DNA from: Oceanobacillus sp. HTM 045
GTDB taxonomy: Bacteria > Pseudomonadota > Alphaproteobacteria > Rhodobacterales > Rhodobacteraceae
Direction: 5' to 3'
Length of the DNA: 64,000 nucleotides
NCBI GenBank assembly: GCA_009733745.1
Contig: WNWL01000003.1
Location: forward strand, 372,001-436,000
Positions 9,558-18,707 of this stretch are shown in pieces (within the stretch, counting starts at the first letter, position 1; the number at the start of each line of letters is the position of its first letter). Both the position numbers and the translations under genes were made by a program. The notes under the pieces were generated by a model. That model had not been told where the DNA came from and ran no database searches. It saw only the letters and a list, made by a program, of their open reading frames with translations.

Positions 9558-11387
9558 ATGCCCCCTTTTGACGAGACCGCAGCGCGGGACAAGGCCGACG
9601 ACCAGGGCGCGGCCGCGGCGCTGGGCGAGCTGCCCGTCTGGGATCTGACCGATCTCTATCCCGCCGACGACTCGCCGGAACTGAAGGCCGATCTCGAAAG
9701 CTGCCGGGCCGATTGCGCGACCTTCGCGGAGAAATACCAGGGCAGGCTGGCGGCGCTGGACGGAAACGGGCTGGCGGAGGTGGTCGCGGCCTACGAGAGC
9801 ATCGAGCGGCGGCTGGGGCGGATCATGTCCTATGCCGGGCTGCGCTTCGCCCAGAACACGACCGACCCCGCGCGGGCCAAGTTCATCGGCGACATGCAGG
9901 CGCAGGTGACGGACCTCACGACGCCGCTGGTGTTCTTCACGCTGGAGCTGAACCGGATGGATGCCGCGGCGCTGGAGGCGAAGATCGCCGGGAGCCCGGC
10001 GCTGGCGCGCTACCGGCCCTGGCTCGACAAGGTGCGGGCGCTGGCGCCGCACCAGCTTTCGGACGAGCTGGAGCGGTTCCTGCACGACCAGTCGGTGGTC
10101 GGTTCCTCCGCCTGGGTGCGGCTGTTCGACGAGACCATGTCGGGCCTGACCTTCGAGGTGGAGGGCGAGCCGGAGCCGATGGGGCTGGAGGCGACGCTGA
10201 ACCTCCTCTCCGACCGCGACCGCGCGCGGCGCGAGGCGGGCGGCAAGGCCGTGGTGAAGGTGCTGGAGAGCCACATCCGCCTGTTCACCCGGATCACCAA
10301 CACGCTCGTGAAGGAGAAGGAGATCGAGGACCGCTGGCGAAAGCTGCCGACGGCGGACCACGGGCGGCACCTCGCCAACCAGGTCGAGCCGGAGGTGGTG
10401 GACGCGCTGCGCGAGGCGGTGATGGCCGCGGCGCCCAAGCTCTCGCACCGCTACTACGCGCTGAAGGCGAAGTGGCTCGGGCTGGAGCGGCTGGAGTTCT
10501 GGGACCGGAACGCGCCCCTGCCGGAGAGCGACGAGCGGCTGGTGACCTGGGAGGACGCGCAGGCGACGGTGATGGAGGCCTATCGCGGCTTCTCGCCGAA
10601 GCTGGGCGAGCTGGCGGAGCCGTTCTTCGGCTCGGGCTGGATCGACGCGGGCGCGACGCCGGGCAAGCAGCCGGGCGCCTTTGCGCACCCGACGGTGACG
10701 GACGCGCACCCCTACCTGCTGCTCAACTACCTCGGCAAGCCGCGCGACGTGATGACGCTGGCGCACGAGCTGGGCCACGGCGTGCACCAGCGGCTGGCGG
10801 CGGGGCAGGGCGAGCTGCTGTCGCACACGCCGCTGACGCTGGCGGAGACGGCGAGCGTGTTCGGCGAGATGCTGACCTTCCGCCGCCTGCTCGGGCAGGA
10901 GGCCGACCCGGGGCGGCGCAAGGCGCTGCTGGCGGGCAAGGTCGAGGACATGCTCAACACGGTGGTGCGCCAGATCGCCTTCTACGAGTTCGAGCGCCGC
11001 GTCCATGCCGAGCGGCGCGGCGGCGAGCTTACGGCGGAGGCGATCGGCGCGATCTGGATGGCGGTGCAGTCGGAGACGCTCGGCCCGTCGATCCACCTCG
11101 GGCCAGGCTACGAGACGATGTGGGCCTATGTGCCGCACTTCATCCACTCGCCCTTCTACGTCTACGCCTATGCCTTCGGCGACGGGCTGGTGAACGCGCT
11201 CTACGCCGTCTACGAGGAGGGGCTGGAGGGCTTCCAGGACAAGTATTTCGACCTGCTCGCCGCGGGCGGCTCCAAGCATCACACGGAGTTGCTGGCACCG
11301 TTCGGGCTGGATGCCTCGGACCCGTCCTTCTGGGACAAGGGCCTCACGCTGATCGGGGCGATGATCGACGAGCTGGAGGCGCTCTGA
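9558..11387 (+). CDS. pepF: M3-family oligoendopeptidase F
   Basis: A 609-residue zinc metallopeptidase of the M3B (PepF) type, which cleaves oligopeptides of roughly 7-17 residues in the cytoplasm. The zinc motif HELGHGVHQ (HExxH) is near residue 402, followed by the third ligand Glu in SVFGEMLTF. The N-terminal lobe has WDLTDLYP, usual for PepF. The ATG at 9558 is preferred over one 13 codons upstream because it has an AGAGG upstream and fits family lengths. It converges on the histidine kinase gene with only 3 bases between them. Confidence 0.93.
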   Translation: MPPFDETAARDKADDQGAAAALGELPVWDLTDLYPADDSPELKADLESCRADCATFAEKYQGRLAALDGNGLAEVVAAYESIERRLGRIMSYAGLRFAQNTTDPARAKFIGDMQAQVTDLTTPLVFFTLELNRMDAAALEAKIAGSPALARYRPWLDKVRALAPHQLSDELERFLHDQSVVGSSAWVRLFDETMSGLTFEVEGEPEPMGLEATLNLLSDRDRARREAGGKAVVKVLESHIRLFTRITNTLVKEKEIEDRWRKLPTADHGRHLANQVEPEVVDALREAVMAAAPKLSHRYYALKAKWLGLERLEFWDRNAPLPESDERLVTWEDAQATVMEAYRGFSPKLGELAEPFFGSGWIDAGATPGKQPGAFAHPTVTDAHPYLLLNYLGKPRDVMTLAHELGHGVHQRLAAGQGELLSHTPLTLAETASVFGEMLTFRRLLGQEADPGRRKALLAGKVEDMLNTVVRQIAFYEFERRVHAERRGGELTAEAIGAIWMAVQSETLGPSIHLGPGYETMWAYVPHFIHSPFYVYAYAFGDGLVNALYAVYEEGLEGFQDKYFDLLAAGGSKHHTELLAPFGLDASDPSFWDKGLTLIGAMIDELEAL

Positions 11388-11390
11388 GGC

Positions 11391-13130
11391 TTACCGGCCG
11401 CGGGGCTTCGGCATCTGCTGACCGTCCCCCTCGTCCTCCGGGGCGTCGGGGATGTCGGGGCCGGCGACGGGCAGGGTGAGGATGAACGTAGTGCCCGCGT
11501 CCACCTCGCTCTCGACGGTGATGTCGCCGCCGTGCATCCGGGCGATGTCGCGCGAGAGGTTCACGCCGAGGCCCGAGCCGGCGATGCCGGCGGCGGTGCT
11601 GGCGCGGAAGAATCGCTCGAACATCTTCGGGAGCTCGTCCTCCGGAATGCCGATCCCGTGGTCGCGCACGCGGAGTTCGACGATCGGGCCGACGGTCTTG
11701 CCGGTGACCTCGATAGGCTTTTCCGGCTCGGAATACTTTATCGCGTTGCCGATCAGGTTGGCGACGATCTGGTAGACGAGCGTCGGGTCGGCGCGGACCG
11801 GGGTGAGCGCCGAGCAGTCGATCTCGAAGCCGTAGTCCGGCGAGACGTCGGAATGTTCGGCGCGCACCGTTTCCACCACCTCCGCGAGGTCCAGTTCGAC
11901 CGGCTTCAGCCGGATCGTGCCGGCATCGGCCTTGGCGGCACCGAGCACGCTTTCGATCAGGCGGATCAGCCGCTTGATCGAGGAGCGGATCATGGTGGTG
12001 TACTCGCCCGTCCAGTCCGCGCCGTTGCGTTTCGCCTTGCGCTCGATCCGGCCGGCGGAGGCATCCATGATCGCCAGCGGGGTGCGGAACTCGTGGCTGA
12101 CCATCGTGACGAAACGGCGCAGGGCCTGGTTGTTCTCGCGCTCGTCCTCCAGCGCTTCGGCGAGCGCGCGCGACTGGGTGGCGATGGTGGCGGTGCGCGC
12201 GGCGACCTGGCGCTCGAGCTCGGCGTTCTGGCGGGCCAGTTCCTCGTGGGCGGCGCGGAGCTCGGCCTCCTGCCGCTTGAGCTCGGTGATGTTGATCCGC
12301 AGGCCGACGCGCCCGCCGGTCTGGGTGACCTTCTCCTCGATGCGGACCCATTGCCCGTCCGGCAGGTGCTGCTCGATGGTGCTGCGAGGCAGCCGGTGGC
12401 GGGCGAGACGCCTGGCGAGCCAGGCATCCTCCTGCCCCTCCGCCTCTGGGTACTGGCCGTTGGCGAGGCCGGCGCGGAGGATATCGGGGAAACAGGCACC
12501 GGGCAGGATCGCGTGCGCACTGCGAGCGTAGATCTCGCGGTAGCGGCGGTTGCAGACGAGCAGGCGGTCCTGCGAGTCATAGTAGACGAACCCGTCCGCC
12601 AGCGCGTCGATCGCCTCGTAGAGCATCGTCTCCGCCCGGCGGGCGCGCAGCACCTGCGCCTGCGGGTGTAGGCGCTGGACCGAAAAGACGGCCGAGTCGT
12701 TCAGGATGGTGATGATCTCGTGCCGGGTCTGGCGCACGCGGGTGTCGGCCACCCAGATCATGCCGCAGGTCTGGTCGTTGCCGTCGATCAGCGGCGCGCC
12801 GGCCATCATGCCGATGCGCGGATCCTGAAGCAGGCCGGCGAGGGTGCGGTAGGGCTCCTCCCGCGATGCGTCCGCGACGGAGTGGACGACATTGACGTCG
12901 AAGGGCTCGACGAAGCTGGCGAGGTCTTCCTGCGAGAGGTGGTCCAGCTCGCCGAGGCCGGCGGAGCCGACGACGGCGTATCCCTCGTGCAGGCGGCCGA
13001 CGATAAGCGCGTAGGGGCTGCGCCCGCCATTGGCGACGATGCGGCAGATCCGGTCGAAGGCGACGGTATCGACCTGGTCGCGCGTGGGGAGCGCCGGTTC
13101 GGCGGCCTCGATTTCCTGGTCGACTCGAAT
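11391..13130 (-). CDS. GAF/PAS-domain sensor histidine kinase with no standard start codon
   Basis: About 579 residues: an N-terminal GAF-like sensor region, a PAS domain (ALADGFVYYDSQDRLLVCN), a coiled-coil with RQNAELERQVAARTATI, a HisKA box FVTMVSHEFRTPLAIMDAS with the phospho-accepting His, and an HATPase domain with LIGNAIKYSEPEK, RVRDHGIGIPEDE and SGLGVNLSRDIA. There is no transmembrane segment, so it is a cytoplasmic sensor. In frame, no ATG, GTG or TTG exists between the first well-conserved residues and the antisense of pheS. The coordinate given uses ATT at 13130-13128, 8 bases after GAGGAG. A GTG at 13135 has the same ribosome site but lies in another frame. Confidence 0.8.
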   Translation of the reverse strand: MRVDQEIEAAEPALPTRDQVDTVAFDRICRIVANGGRSPYALIVGRLHEGYAVVGSAGLGELDHLSQEDLASFVEPFDVNVVHSVADASREEPYRTLAGLLQDPRIGMMAGAPLIDGNDQTCGMIWVADTRVRQTRHEIITILNDSAVFSVQRLHPQAQVLRARRAETMLYEAIDALADGFVYYDSQDRLLVCNRRYREIYARSAHAILPGACFPDILRAGLANGQYPEAEGQEDAWLARRLARHRLPRSTIEQHLPDGQWVRIEEKVTQTGGRVGLRINITELKRQEAELRAAHEELARQNAELERQVAARTATIATQSRALAEALEDERENNQALRRFVTMVSHEFRTPLAIMDASAGRIERKAKRNGADWTGEYTTMIRSSIKRLIRLIESVLGAAKADAGTIRLKPVELDLAEVVETVRAEHSDVSPDYGFEIDCSALTPVRADPTLVYQIVANLIGNAIKYSEPEKPIEVTGKTVGPIVELRVRDHGIGIPEDELPKMFERFFRASTAAGIAGSGLGVNLSRDIARMHGGDITVESEVDAGTTFILTLPVAGPDIPDAPEDEGDGQQMPKPRGR

Positions 13131-13260
13131 TGCACCTGCTCCTCTTCCGCTCCCTTTCCGTCTAGCCGCCGAAGCGTGCAGCTTTCGTAAACGCCCGCCG
13201 GTCGCTTGAATTTCCGCGGCCAGATGGTACGAGACGCGCGAAACGGAGGAGTGAGGCGCG

Positions 13261-14343
13261 ATGCAGGATCTGGAGCCGCTCAGGGCGAAGTACCTCGGCG
13301 AGATCGCGGAGGCCACGGACGAGGCCGGGCTGGAGGCGATCCGCGTGGCCGCGCTCGGCAAGAAGGGCGAGGTCAGCCTTCGGATGCGCGAGCTGGGCAA
13401 GATGACGCCCGAGGAGCGCCGCGAGGCCGGCCCGGCGCTTAACGCGCTGAAGGACGAACTGGGCGCGGCGATCTCGGCGCAGGCGGCGGCGCTGGCCGAC
13501 GCGGCGCTGGCAGAGCGACTGAAGGCGGAGTGGTTCGACGTGACCCTCGCCCCCCGCCCGGTGCGGCAGGGCACGATCCACCCGGTCAGCCAGGTGATGG
13601 AGGAATGTGCGGCGATCTTCGCCGAGATGGGATTCACCATCGCCGAGGGGCCGCAGATCGAGACCGACTGGTTCAATTTCGACGCGCTCAACATCCCGCC
13701 CGAGCACCCGGCGCGGCAGGAGCACGACACCTTCTTCATGGCCCGCGAGGAGGGCGACGACCGCCCGCCGCACGTTCTGCGCACCCACACCTCGCCGGTG
13801 CAGATCCGCGCCATGCAGGAGCACGGCGCGCCGATCCGGGTGATCGCGCCGGGCCGGGTCTACCGCATGGACATGGACCAGACGCACACGCCGATGTTCC
13901 ACCAGGTCGAGGGGCTCGCGATCGACCGCGACATCTCGATGGCGAACCTGAAATGGGTGCTGGAGGAGTTCTGCAAGGCGTTCTTCGAGGTGGAGAGCGT
14001 GGAGCTGCGCTTCCGCGCCTCGCACTTCCCATTCACCGAGCCCTCGGCCGAGGTGGATATCCGCTGCTCCTGGGAGGGCGGCCAGCTCAAGCTCGGCGAG
14101 GGCGACGACTGGATGGAGATCCTCGGCTCCGGCATGGTGCACCCAAAGGTGCTGGCCGCGGCGGGGGTCGACCCCGAGGAGTGGCAGGGCTTCGCCTTCG
14201 GCATGGGCATCGACCGGATCGCGATGCTGAAATACGGCATCCCGGACCTGCGGGCTTTCTTCGACAGCGACCTGCGCTGGCTGAAGCACTACGGCTTCGC
14301 GGCGCTGGACGTACCGACGGTGCATGGCGGGCTGAGCCGGTGA
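13261..14343 (+). CDS. pheS: Phenylalanyl-tRNA synthetase alpha subunit
   Basis: The 360-residue catalytic subunit of the (alphabeta)2 class II enzyme that charges tRNA-Phe. Class II motifs are visible: motif 1 in [14 protein letters not shown], motif 2 around [13 protein letters not shown] with [22 protein letters not shown], and motif 3 in [19 protein letters not shown]. The N-terminal coiled coil that grips the tRNA is present (residues 1-85). A GGAGGAGTGAGG stretch precedes the ATG. Unlike the classic pheST operon, pheT lies 1.1 kb downstream with two other genes between. Confidence 0.97.
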   Translation: MQDLEPLRAKYLGEIAEATDEAGLEAIRVAALGKKGEVSLRMRELGKMTPEERREAGPALNALKDELGAAISAQAAALADAALAERLKAEWFDVTLAPRPVRQGTIHPVSQVMEECAAIFAEMGFTIAEGPQIETDWFNFDALNIPPEHPARQEHDTFFMAREEGDDRPPHVLRTHTSPVQIRAMQEHGAPIRVIAPGRVYRMDMDQTHTPMFHQVEGLAIDRDISMANLKWVLEEFCKAFFEVESVELRFRASHFPFTEPSAEVDIRCSWEGGQLKLGEGDDWMEILGSGMVHPKVLAAAGVDPEEWQGFAFGMGIDRIAMLKYGIPDLRAFFDSDLRWLKHYGFAALDVPTVHGGLSR

Positions 14344-14377
14344 TCACGGGGAGAGCGATGCGCCCAGAGGAGCAAGA

Positions 14378-14821
14378 ATGACGGGCGCGTTGCCGACGTT
14401 GGACGAGATCCGGCGCCGTTTCCCCGATGCGCCCACCTTCATCTTCGGTGACAGCCGGGAGCTTTGCGACGAGCTGCTGGTGCTGGTCCGCGCCGGCAGG
14501 AAGACCGCGACCTGCTTCGCGCTGCGCGACGTGGAGAGCGGCGTCGAGCCGATGCCGGAGATCGGGCAGATCAGCATCGCGCTGGAGTGGGACAAGCGCC
14601 CGGCGCTGGCGATCGAGACGCTGTCCTTCGAGCTGGCGCGGTTCCGCGACGTGACCTGGGATTTCGCCGGGGCCGAGGGCGAGGATGACGACCTTGCCGG
14701 CTGGCAGGCCGGGCACCGCGCCTATTTCGAGCGCAGCGGCGGATTCGACCCGGCGTTGATGCTGGTCTGCGAGCGGTTCAGGATGGTCGAGGATTTCGCT
14801 AGGGATTCAGCCCCGGCCTGA
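14378..14821 (+). CDS. ASCH domain protein
   Basis: A 147-residue single-domain protein of the ASCH (PUA-like beta-barrel) superfamily. Recognisable parts are the early FGDSRELCDELLVLVRAGRKTATC segment and FELARFRDVTWDFAGAEGE with GWQAGHRAYFE further on. ASCH proteins bind RNA or act as amidohydrolases of acylated cytidines (YqfB type), so either role is possible. AGAGGAG lies 5 bases before the ATG. It follows pheS by 34 bases and is probably cotranscribed. Confidence 0.8.
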   Translation: MTGALPTLDEIRRRFPDAPTFIFGDSRELCDELLVLVRAGRKTATCFALRDVESGVEPMPEIGQISIALEWDKRPALAIETLSFELARFRDVTWDFAGAEGEDDDLAGWQAGHRAYFERSGGFDPALMLVCERFRMVEDFARDSAPA

Positions 14822-14851
14822 TCGGCGCAGGGCTGCCTGAGCGGCGAAGGC

Positions 14852-15121
14852 TCAGTTGTTCAGGTCGGGACGCGGATGCGTGTCGGGGCAGGGGCGCGCC
14901 GTGCCGGTGGTCTCTTCCCCGACGCCACCGGTATCGGCCGGGATACCCGCGCGGCAGTCCGCCGCCACCATCGCTTCCTCGATGGCGAGCGTCACGTCGG
15001 ACACGCCGACGCTGAAGAGCGAGTAGACCGTCATGATTCCAAGCAGGATGATGCCGCCAGCGAGGGCTACCCAGTCCACAGCTGCCGAACCCGTTTCATC
15101 CGCCCAGTACCGGCTCAACAT
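14852..15121 (-). CDS. Flp-pilin-like small membrane protein
   Basis: An 89-residue protein beginning MLSRYWADETGSAAVDWVAL, followed by AGGIILLGIMTVYSLFSVGV. The pattern of a short polar leader, a Gly-Ser/Ala-Ala-Val-x-W-V motif and one hydrophobic helix is that of Flp-type pilin-like proteins. The C-terminus is Thr/Pro-rich with a pair of cysteines. No tad genes are nearby, so it is an orphan. The ATG at 15121 is supported by GGAAGGA upstream; a longer open frame to 15283 is not needed. It is encoded opposite to the pheS-pheT series. Confidence 0.62.
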   Translation of the reverse strand: MLSRYWADETGSAAVDWVALAGGIILLGIMTVYSLFSVGVSDVTLAIEEAMVAADCRAGIPADTGGVGEETTGTARPCPDTHPRPDLNN

Positions 15122-15460
15122 CGAGAAGCCAATCCTTCCACCCAGGGCATCCCCCTGCCTGCCCAAAGATCTAGGCAAAATTATGGTAAAGCCAATCTTA
15201 CCGGCCCGTAAACCTGCGAAATCACCGCCCGACGCGCCATTTCGGCGCGATTTGCGGGTTTCACGGTCGGAACACCTGCTCATACGTTCACGCTACGACA
15301 ACTTTGCGGCGACCCGGCGGCAGGAAATCACCTGCGGCAAGAAACCTGATTCGCTACTGTAATCCCGCCCTCTCCCGGGCTTTGCCCCGCGCCTGAATTC
15401 GGCTAAGGACGGCGCGCCGGCCGCCGCGCAGGGCCGGCGCCGCAGGCTACGAGGCGACCG
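15122..15460. promoter_or_regulatory. Divergent gap between the pilin-like gene and pheT
   Basis: This 339-base gap has no convincing gene. It holds a direct repeat of AAGCCAATC at 15126-15134 and about 15189-15197. The second copy is embedded in GGTAAAGCCAATCTTACC, whose ends form a short inverted repeat. An AT-richer stretch, TTATGGTAAAGCC, near 15181 may belong to the pilin-like gene's promoter. The pheT promoter should lie in 15290-15440, but I cannot assign its boxes. Confidence 0.35.
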
Positions 15461-17959
15461 ATGAAGTTCACGCTGTCCTGGCTCCGGGACCACCTGGAGA
15501 CCGACGCCACCACCGAGGAAATCGCCGAGGCGCTCACCGATCTCGGTCTCGAGGTCGAGGAGATCGCCGACCCGTCCGCGGCGCTGGGCGCGTTTACGAT
15601 CTGCCGCGTGATCGAGGCGGTGCAGCATCCCAATGCCGACCGACTGCGGCTCTGCCGGGTCGAGACCTGGCCGAACGGCCCCGACGCCCCGAGCGAGGAG
15701 GTGCAGGTGGTCTGCGGCGCGCCGAACGCGCGGACCGGGCTGGTCGGCGTCTTCGCGCGACCGGGCCTGCACATTCCCGGCACGGGCGTGGACCTGAAGC
15801 CCGGCGTGATCCGGGGCGTCGAGTCGAACGGGATGCTCTGCTCCGAGCGGGAGCTGATGCTGTCGGACGACCACGACGGCATCATCGACCTGCCGGAAGA
15901 CGCGCCGATGGGCGTGCGCTACATCGACTATGCCGGGCTGAACGACCCGATGGTCCACATCGCGATCACGCCGAACCGGCCCGACGCGCTGGCCGTGGCC
16001 GGGATCGCCCGCGACCTCGCCGCGCGCGGCATCGGCAAGCTGGTCACGCCGGACGTGGAGCCGGTGGCGGGCAGCTACGAGAGCCCGATCAAGGTGTCGC
16101 TGGCGCCCGAGGTGACGGAAAGCGCCTGCCCGTTCTTCGCCGGGCGGCATTTCCGCGGCGTGAAGAACGGCCCCTCGCCCGACTGGCTGCAGCACCGGCT
16201 GCGTGCCATCGGCCTGCGGCCGATCTCGGCGCTGGTGGACATCACCAACCTCGTCACCTACGACCGCGCCCGGCCGCTGCACGTGTTCGACGCGGGCAAG
16301 GTGAAGGGCGACATCCATATCCGCTTCGCGCGCGAGGGCGAGACGATCCTGGCGCTGGACGGCAAGGACTACGCGCTCGACACGACCATGACTATGGTCT
16401 GCGACGATGCCGGGCCGGAGGCGATCGGCGGCATCATGGGCGGCGAGCTGTCCGGCTGCACCGGGGAGACGACCGAGGTCTTCCTCGAGGCGGCGCTGTT
16501 CGACCCGATCCGCACTGCCGCGACCGGGCGCAAGCTCAAGATCAACTCCGACGCCCGCTACCGCTTCGAGCGCGGGGTGGACCCGGAGTTCACCGTCTCC
16601 GGCGTGGAGCTGGCGACGAAGCTGATCCTGGAGATCTGCGGCGGCGAGTGCTCCGAGGTGGTGACCGCCGGCGCGGTGCCCGACAGCACCCGCAGCTACG
16701 GGCTCGACCCGGCGCATGTCACCTCTCTGGTGGGGATGGACATTCCCCGCGAGCAGCAGATCCGCATCCTGATGGACCTCGGCTTCGGGGTGCAGGAGGC
16801 GGGCGGCAGCATGGTCGCCGCGGCGGCGCTCGGCCCCGCGCCGTCGCTGGTCGCGCCGGACCTCGTGGGCATGGTCGAGGTGACCCCGCCGAGCTGGCGG
16901 CCCGACGTGCAGGGCTCCGCCGACCTGGTGGAGGAGATCGCCCGCGTCGCCTCGCTCTCCAAGCTGGAGGCGAAGCCGCTCCCGCCGGTCCGCACCGGCG
17001 TGGGCCGGCAGACGCTGACGCCGATGCAGAAGCGGTCGGGAGCCGTGCGCCGCCGGATCGCGGCGCTGGGCTTCAACGAGTGCGTCACCTACTCCTTCGT
17101 CAGCGAGACCGAAGCGGGCCTGTTCGGCGGCGGCGCTGCCGGGCTGAAGCTCGAGAACCCGATCTCGTCGGAGATGTCCGACATGCGGCCCAACCTCTAC
17201 CCGGGCCTGCTCGCCGCCGCCGCGCGCAACCAGGCGCGCGGGCAGGGCGAGATCGCGCTGTTCGAGGTCGGCCCCGGCTTCACCGGGCCGGAACCGGGCG
17301 AGCAGCAGGTGCTGGCCACCGGCATCCTCGTCGGCGCGACCACGGCGCGGCACTGGGCCGGCACCCGCCGCCCGGTGGACGCGATGGACGCCCGCGCCGC
17401 GGCCGAGGAGGCGCTGGCCGCCGCCGGTGCCGACACCTCCCGCCTGATGACCATGCGCCGCGCGCCGGACTGGTTCCACCCGGGCCGTTCCGCCTGCCTG
17501 TCGCTCGGCCCGAAGAACACGCTGGCCGAGTTCGGCGAGTTGCACCCGAAGGTGCTGGACGCGCTGGACGTGAAGGGCCCGGCGGTGGGTTTCACCCTGT
17601 TCCTCGACGCGATCCCGTTCCCGCGGGCGAAATCGGCCACCCGGCCGCCGCTCTCGGCTTCCGACTTCCAGGCGGTCGAGCGCGACTTCGCCTTCGTTGT
17701 CGACCGCGACTGCGAGGCGGAGGCGATCATCCGCGCCGCGCGCGGGGCCGACAAGGCGCTGATCGCGGGGGCCTCGGTCTTTGACGTGTTCGACGGGCCG
17801 AAGGCGGAAAGCCAGCTCGGCGCGGGCAAGAAATCGGTCGCCATCGCGGTGCGGCTGGAGCCGTCCGACCGCACGCTGAAGGACGAGGAGATCGAGGCCG
17901 TCGCGTCCCGCGTGGTCGAGGCCGTCGGCAAGGCGACCGGGGGCACGCTGCGGACCTGA
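15461..17959 (+). CDS. pheT: Phenylalanyl-tRNA synthetase beta subunit
   Basis: An 832-residue beta chain, normal for bacteria. Domains in order: N-terminal tRNA-binding EMAP-like domain (residues 40-150, with QVVCGAPNARTG), B3/B4 editing domain (SALVDITNLVTYDRARPLHVFDAGK), B5 domain, the catalytic-like core (PSWRPDVQGSADLVEEIARV, then FNECVTYSFVSE), and a C-terminal ferredoxin-fold anticodon-binding domain (AVERDFAFVVDRD). It pairs with the alpha subunit encoded by pheS to form the working enzyme. Its own upstream gap suggests an independent promoter. Confidence 0.97.
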   Translation: MKFTLSWLRDHLETDATTEEIAEALTDLGLEVEEIADPSAALGAFTICRVIEAVQHPNADRLRLCRVETWPNGPDAPSEEVQVVCGAPNARTGLVGVFARPGLHIPGTGVDLKPGVIRGVESNGMLCSERELMLSDDHDGIIDLPEDAPMGVRYIDYAGLNDPMVHIAITPNRPDALAVAGIARDLAARGIGKLVTPDVEPVAGSYESPIKVSLAPEVTESACPFFAGRHFRGVKNGPSPDWLQHRLRAIGLRPISALVDITNLVTYDRARPLHVFDAGKVKGDIHIRFAREGETILALDGKDYALDTTMTMVCDDAGPEAIGGIMGGELSGCTGETTEVFLEAALFDPIRTAATGRKLKINSDARYRFERGVDPEFTVSGVELATKLILEICGGECSEVVTAGAVPDSTRSYGLDPAHVTSLVGMDIPREQQIRILMDLGFGVQEAGGSMVAAAALGPAPSLVAPDLVGMVEVTPPSWRPDVQGSADLVEEIARVASLSKLEAKPLPPVRTGVGRQTLTPMQKRSGAVRRRIAALGFNECVTYSFVSETEAGLFGGGAAGLKLENPISSEMSDMRPNLYPGLLAAAARNQARGQGEIALFEVGPGFTGPEPGEQQVLATGILVGATTARHWAGTRRPVDAMDARAAAEEALAAAGADTSRLMTMRRAPDWFHPGRSACLSLGPKNTLAEFGELHPKVLDALDVKGPAVGFTLFLDAIPFPRAKSATRPPLSASDFQAVERDFAFVVDRDCEAEAIIRAARGADKALIAGASVFDVFDGPKAESQLGAGKKSVAIAVRLEPSDRTLKDEEIEAVASRVVEAVGKATGGTLRT

Positions 17960-17980
17960 TCGGGCGGCCCCGAGCCTGAA

Positions 17981-18010
17981 AACCTGACGCCGGGGAAGGT
18001 GCGTCAGGTT
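17981..18010 (+). terminator. Perfect 10-bp-arm hairpin after pheT
   Basis: AACCTGACGC (17981-17990) pairs perfectly with GCGTCAGGTT (18001-18010) across a 10-base loop, 22 bases after the pheT stop. There is no T run after it, so it may act as a weak or factor-dependent terminator or as an mRNA-stabilising stem ahead of mscL. Confidence 0.5.
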
Positions 18011-18104
18011 GCAGCGCACCGCATTTACAAGTAGCGAAAACGGTCGCCACACGCGCTGTTTCGGGGTAACCAGCGGTTTCGGGGAAACTGCGAAAGGGGG
18101 CAGC

Positions 18105-18548
18105 ATGCTCAAGGAATTCAAGGAGTTTGCCGTAAAGGGCAATGTCGTCGACATGGGCGTCGGCATCGTCATCGGCGCGGCATTCACGTCGATCGTCAAC
18201 AGCTTCGTGGCCGACATCATCAACCCGGTCATCGGCTACATCACCGGCGGGATCGACTTCTCGAACCTGTTCATCAACCTTGGCGAAGGCGAGTACGCCT
18301 CGCTGGCCGCCGCGCAGGAAGCCGGCGCGCCGACCATCAACTACGGCCTGTTCATCAACGCGATCATCTCCTTCCTGATCGTCGCCTGGGTGCTGTTCAT
18401 GGTCATCAAGGGCGTGAACAAGCTGAAGCGCCAGGAAGAGGCGGCCGAGCCGGAGCCGGAAGCCGAGCCGGAGCCGAGCGCCGAGGAGAAACTCCTCGCC
18501 GAGATCCGCGACCTGCTTGCGGCACGCGGCACGCCCGCGGAGGGCTGA
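18105..18548 (+). CDS. mscL: Large-conductance mechanosensitive channel
   Basis: A 147-residue inner-membrane channel that opens under membrane tension during osmotic downshock. It starts [20 protein letters not shown], the family signature, continues with the first transmembrane helix [21 protein letters not shown], a periplasmic loop, and the second helix [20 protein letters not shown]. The C-terminal tail is very acidic (repeated Pro-Glu) before a helical bundle, somewhat longer than in E. coli. The ATG at 18105 with AAAGGGGG upstream is chosen over an in-frame ATG 32 codons earlier. Confidence 0.95.
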   Translation: MLKEFKEFAVKGNVVDMGVGIVIGAAFTSIVNSFVADIINPVIGYITGGIDFSNLFINLGEGEYASLAAAQEAGAPTINYGLFINAIISFLIVAWVLFMVIKGVNKLKRQEEAAEPEPEAEPEPSAEEKLLAEIRDLLAARGTPAEG

Positions 18549-18578
18549 GGCCCGCCGGACCGGCGCAATGCAGGCGCC

Positions 18579-18601
18579 GCGCGCTCCTCCCGGGAGCGCG
18601 C
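18579..18601 (+). terminator. GC-rich hairpin after mscL
   Basis: A 9-bp stem GCGCGCTCC with GGAGCGCGC and a five-base loop, 30 bases after the mscL stop. It lacks a T tract (AACGCC follows), so intrinsic termination is uncertain. Confidence 0.4.
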
Positions 18602-18707
18602 AACGCCGGGGATGTGGCCCTTAGAGTGCGGCCGCGTCTGACCCCCGGCGACAGACAAGCCCATGAAGACAGCCGGATCGACCGTTCCAGGGCGAAAGGT
18701 TGCTCTC

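Noticed and set aside
12806-13135. A GTG-started frame with a good ribosome site at the histidine kinase start
   Set aside because: Its translation is Ser/Arg/Pro-rich and not conserved-looking; the kinase frame beside it carries the real domain. The ribosome site is credited to the ATT start or to a possible frameshift.
15293-18232. A 979-codon open frame on the minus strand opposite pheT
   Set aside because: It is the antisense shadow of pheT in high-GC DNA; its translation is Arg/Gly/Ala/His-rich and without domain motifs.
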